Shown here one piece after another: positions 63,568 through 64,000 of a stretch of DNA of 64,000 nt (within the stretch, counting starts at the first letter, position 1; each line of letters begins with the position of its first letter). The DNA comes from Thalassotalea sp. ND16A (GTDB taxonomy: Bacteria; Pseudomonadota; Gammaproteobacteria; Enterobacterales; Alteromonadaceae), in the NCBI RefSeq assembly GCF_000764205.1, contig NZ_JQDZ01000085.1, forward strand, positions 1-64,000. The letters run 5' to 3'. The notes beneath the pieces were generated by a model. It saw only the letters and a program-made list of their open reading frames with translations. It did not search any database and was not told the origin of the DNA. A program made the position numbers and the translations under genes.

Positions 63568-64000
63568 CTAAAATATCCGCCATGATGAGCGAGATCTAGA
63601 GTTTTTCTTGTATACCCAGGCCATTTCTAATTCAACAGTTGCGATAGATTTGTTACTGCCGTGGGCTTTTAGTATAAATATGACGTTTTGATTTGCTACA
63701 ATTTCTTTTTTAAATTCGCCTTTATCATCTTGTTGCCAACACGTTAGCGGCGAACGTTGTTGTGATGAAAACAAACAATAGTCGCCTATTTCTGGCGTTC
63801 GCCATTGCAGTTCAATATCTACATAGCACTTTTTGCCTTGATGCAAAGCGATGCATTGCTTCGGTGATAATTTCAACATTGGCACAGTAGAGTCTGCTTT
63901 ACTATTGAAACTAAGCAACAATCCTAGCATGGTAATCACAATACGCAGTATAAGGGGACAATTGGTGGTGATTGAACACCATTTTTTAATCAGAAAATTC
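63568..64000 (-). CDS. DUF3019 family secreted protein, 5' end beyond the window
   Basis: The domain shows the same pattern as the protein at 33285: SPKQCIALHQGKKCYVDIEL, GDYCLF, LTCWQ and terminal AWVYKKNSRSRSSWRIF. A GTG at 63939 could start it, but it lacks a ribosome site, and the open frame continues upstream to the window edge with basic-then-hydrophobic residues (IKKWCSITTNCPLILRIVIT) that look like the front of the signal peptide. I therefore annotate it as partial. By analogy with 32386, a MipA-like gene may lie just beyond. Confidence 0.8.
   Translation of the reverse strand, partial: NFLIKKWCSITTNCPLILRIVITMLGLLLSFNSKADSTVPMLKLSPKQCIALHQGKKCYVDIELQWRTPEIGDYCLFSSQQRSPLTCWQQDDKGEFKKEIVANQNVIFILKAHGSNKSIATVELEMAWVYKKNSRSRSSWRIF

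Noticed and set aside
63937-63939. GTG as the true start of the terminal DUF3019 gene
   Set aside because: There is no ribosome site, and the upstream frame reads as the basic and hydrophobic front of a signal peptide up to the window edge.

Overview
The window looks like chromosome of a marine gammaproteobacterium of the order Alteromonadales, most likely Colwelliaceae (Colwellia/Thalassotalea-like). This rests on protein character, on gene neighbourhoods (fabB-mnmC-yfcL-epmC, grpE-dnaK-dnaJ, nadK-recN-bamE, pst-phoU-pit), on the abundance of Lrp-type regulators, two-component systems and lipoproteins, and on AT-rich spacers full of small repeats. No database search was possible, so the genus is an inference.

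Layout. 0-3 kb: pntAB transhydrogenase (minus strand), with a decayed duplicate of the pntB tail at the window edge. 3.4-5.6 kb: a small secreted protein, a 181-bp dispersed repeat, and fabB with a FabR-like operator. 5.8-10.2 kb: mnmC, yfcL, an ATP-NAD-kinase-like gene and epmC; the last two lie between two inverted copies of a ~270-bp MITE. 10.7-12 kb: an Lrp-family regulator and a Sel1-repeat protein. 12.5-17 kb: dnaJ, dnaK and grpE, with separate sigma-32-type promoters for dnaK and grpE and a repeat-filled gap between them. 17.2-20.4 kb: nadK, SOS-controlled recN, bamE. 20.5-22.8 kb: an ECF sigma / anti-sigma / periplasmic coiled-coil operon. 22.9-32 kb: oxyR, then pstC-pstA-pstB-phoU and a DUF47 protein with a Pit transporter, headed by a triple Pho box; pstS is not adjacent.

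32.3-37.4 kb: an envelope-sensing module made of a MipA/OmpV outer-membrane protein, a DUF3019 protein, an OmpR-type regulator and its kinase. It is followed by a lipoprotein serine hydrolase whose promoter carries the same 39-bp operator, at the same distance from the start codon, as the module itself. A paralogous DUF3019-regulator-kinase set lies at 61.5-64 kb on the other strand and runs off the end.

37.9-48.1 kb: an NtrY/NtrC-like kinase and sigma-54 regulator divergent from a membrane-fusion protein / ABC ATPase / two FtsX-type permeases operon. Between them are three 16-bp operator copies and a near-perfect sigma-54 promoter, so the circuit can be read almost completely from sequence. 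48.3-61.3 kb: a penicillin-acylase-family lipoprotein, a broken TldD-like gene joined to another gene fragment, an M3 metallopeptidase lipoprotein, a TPR hybrid histidine kinase, a divergent Lrp / LysE exporter pair and a thiamine-diphosphate enzyme.

A second theme is non-coding. At five places the spacers hold 7-bp repeat arrays whose unit sequence drifts (GGGAACT, GGGTACA, GGGCTAA, GGGCTTC and so on) while the 7-bp length is kept. Most abut a GGCAG-starting conserved block. No tRNA, rRNA, CRISPR array, prophage or intact transposase was seen.
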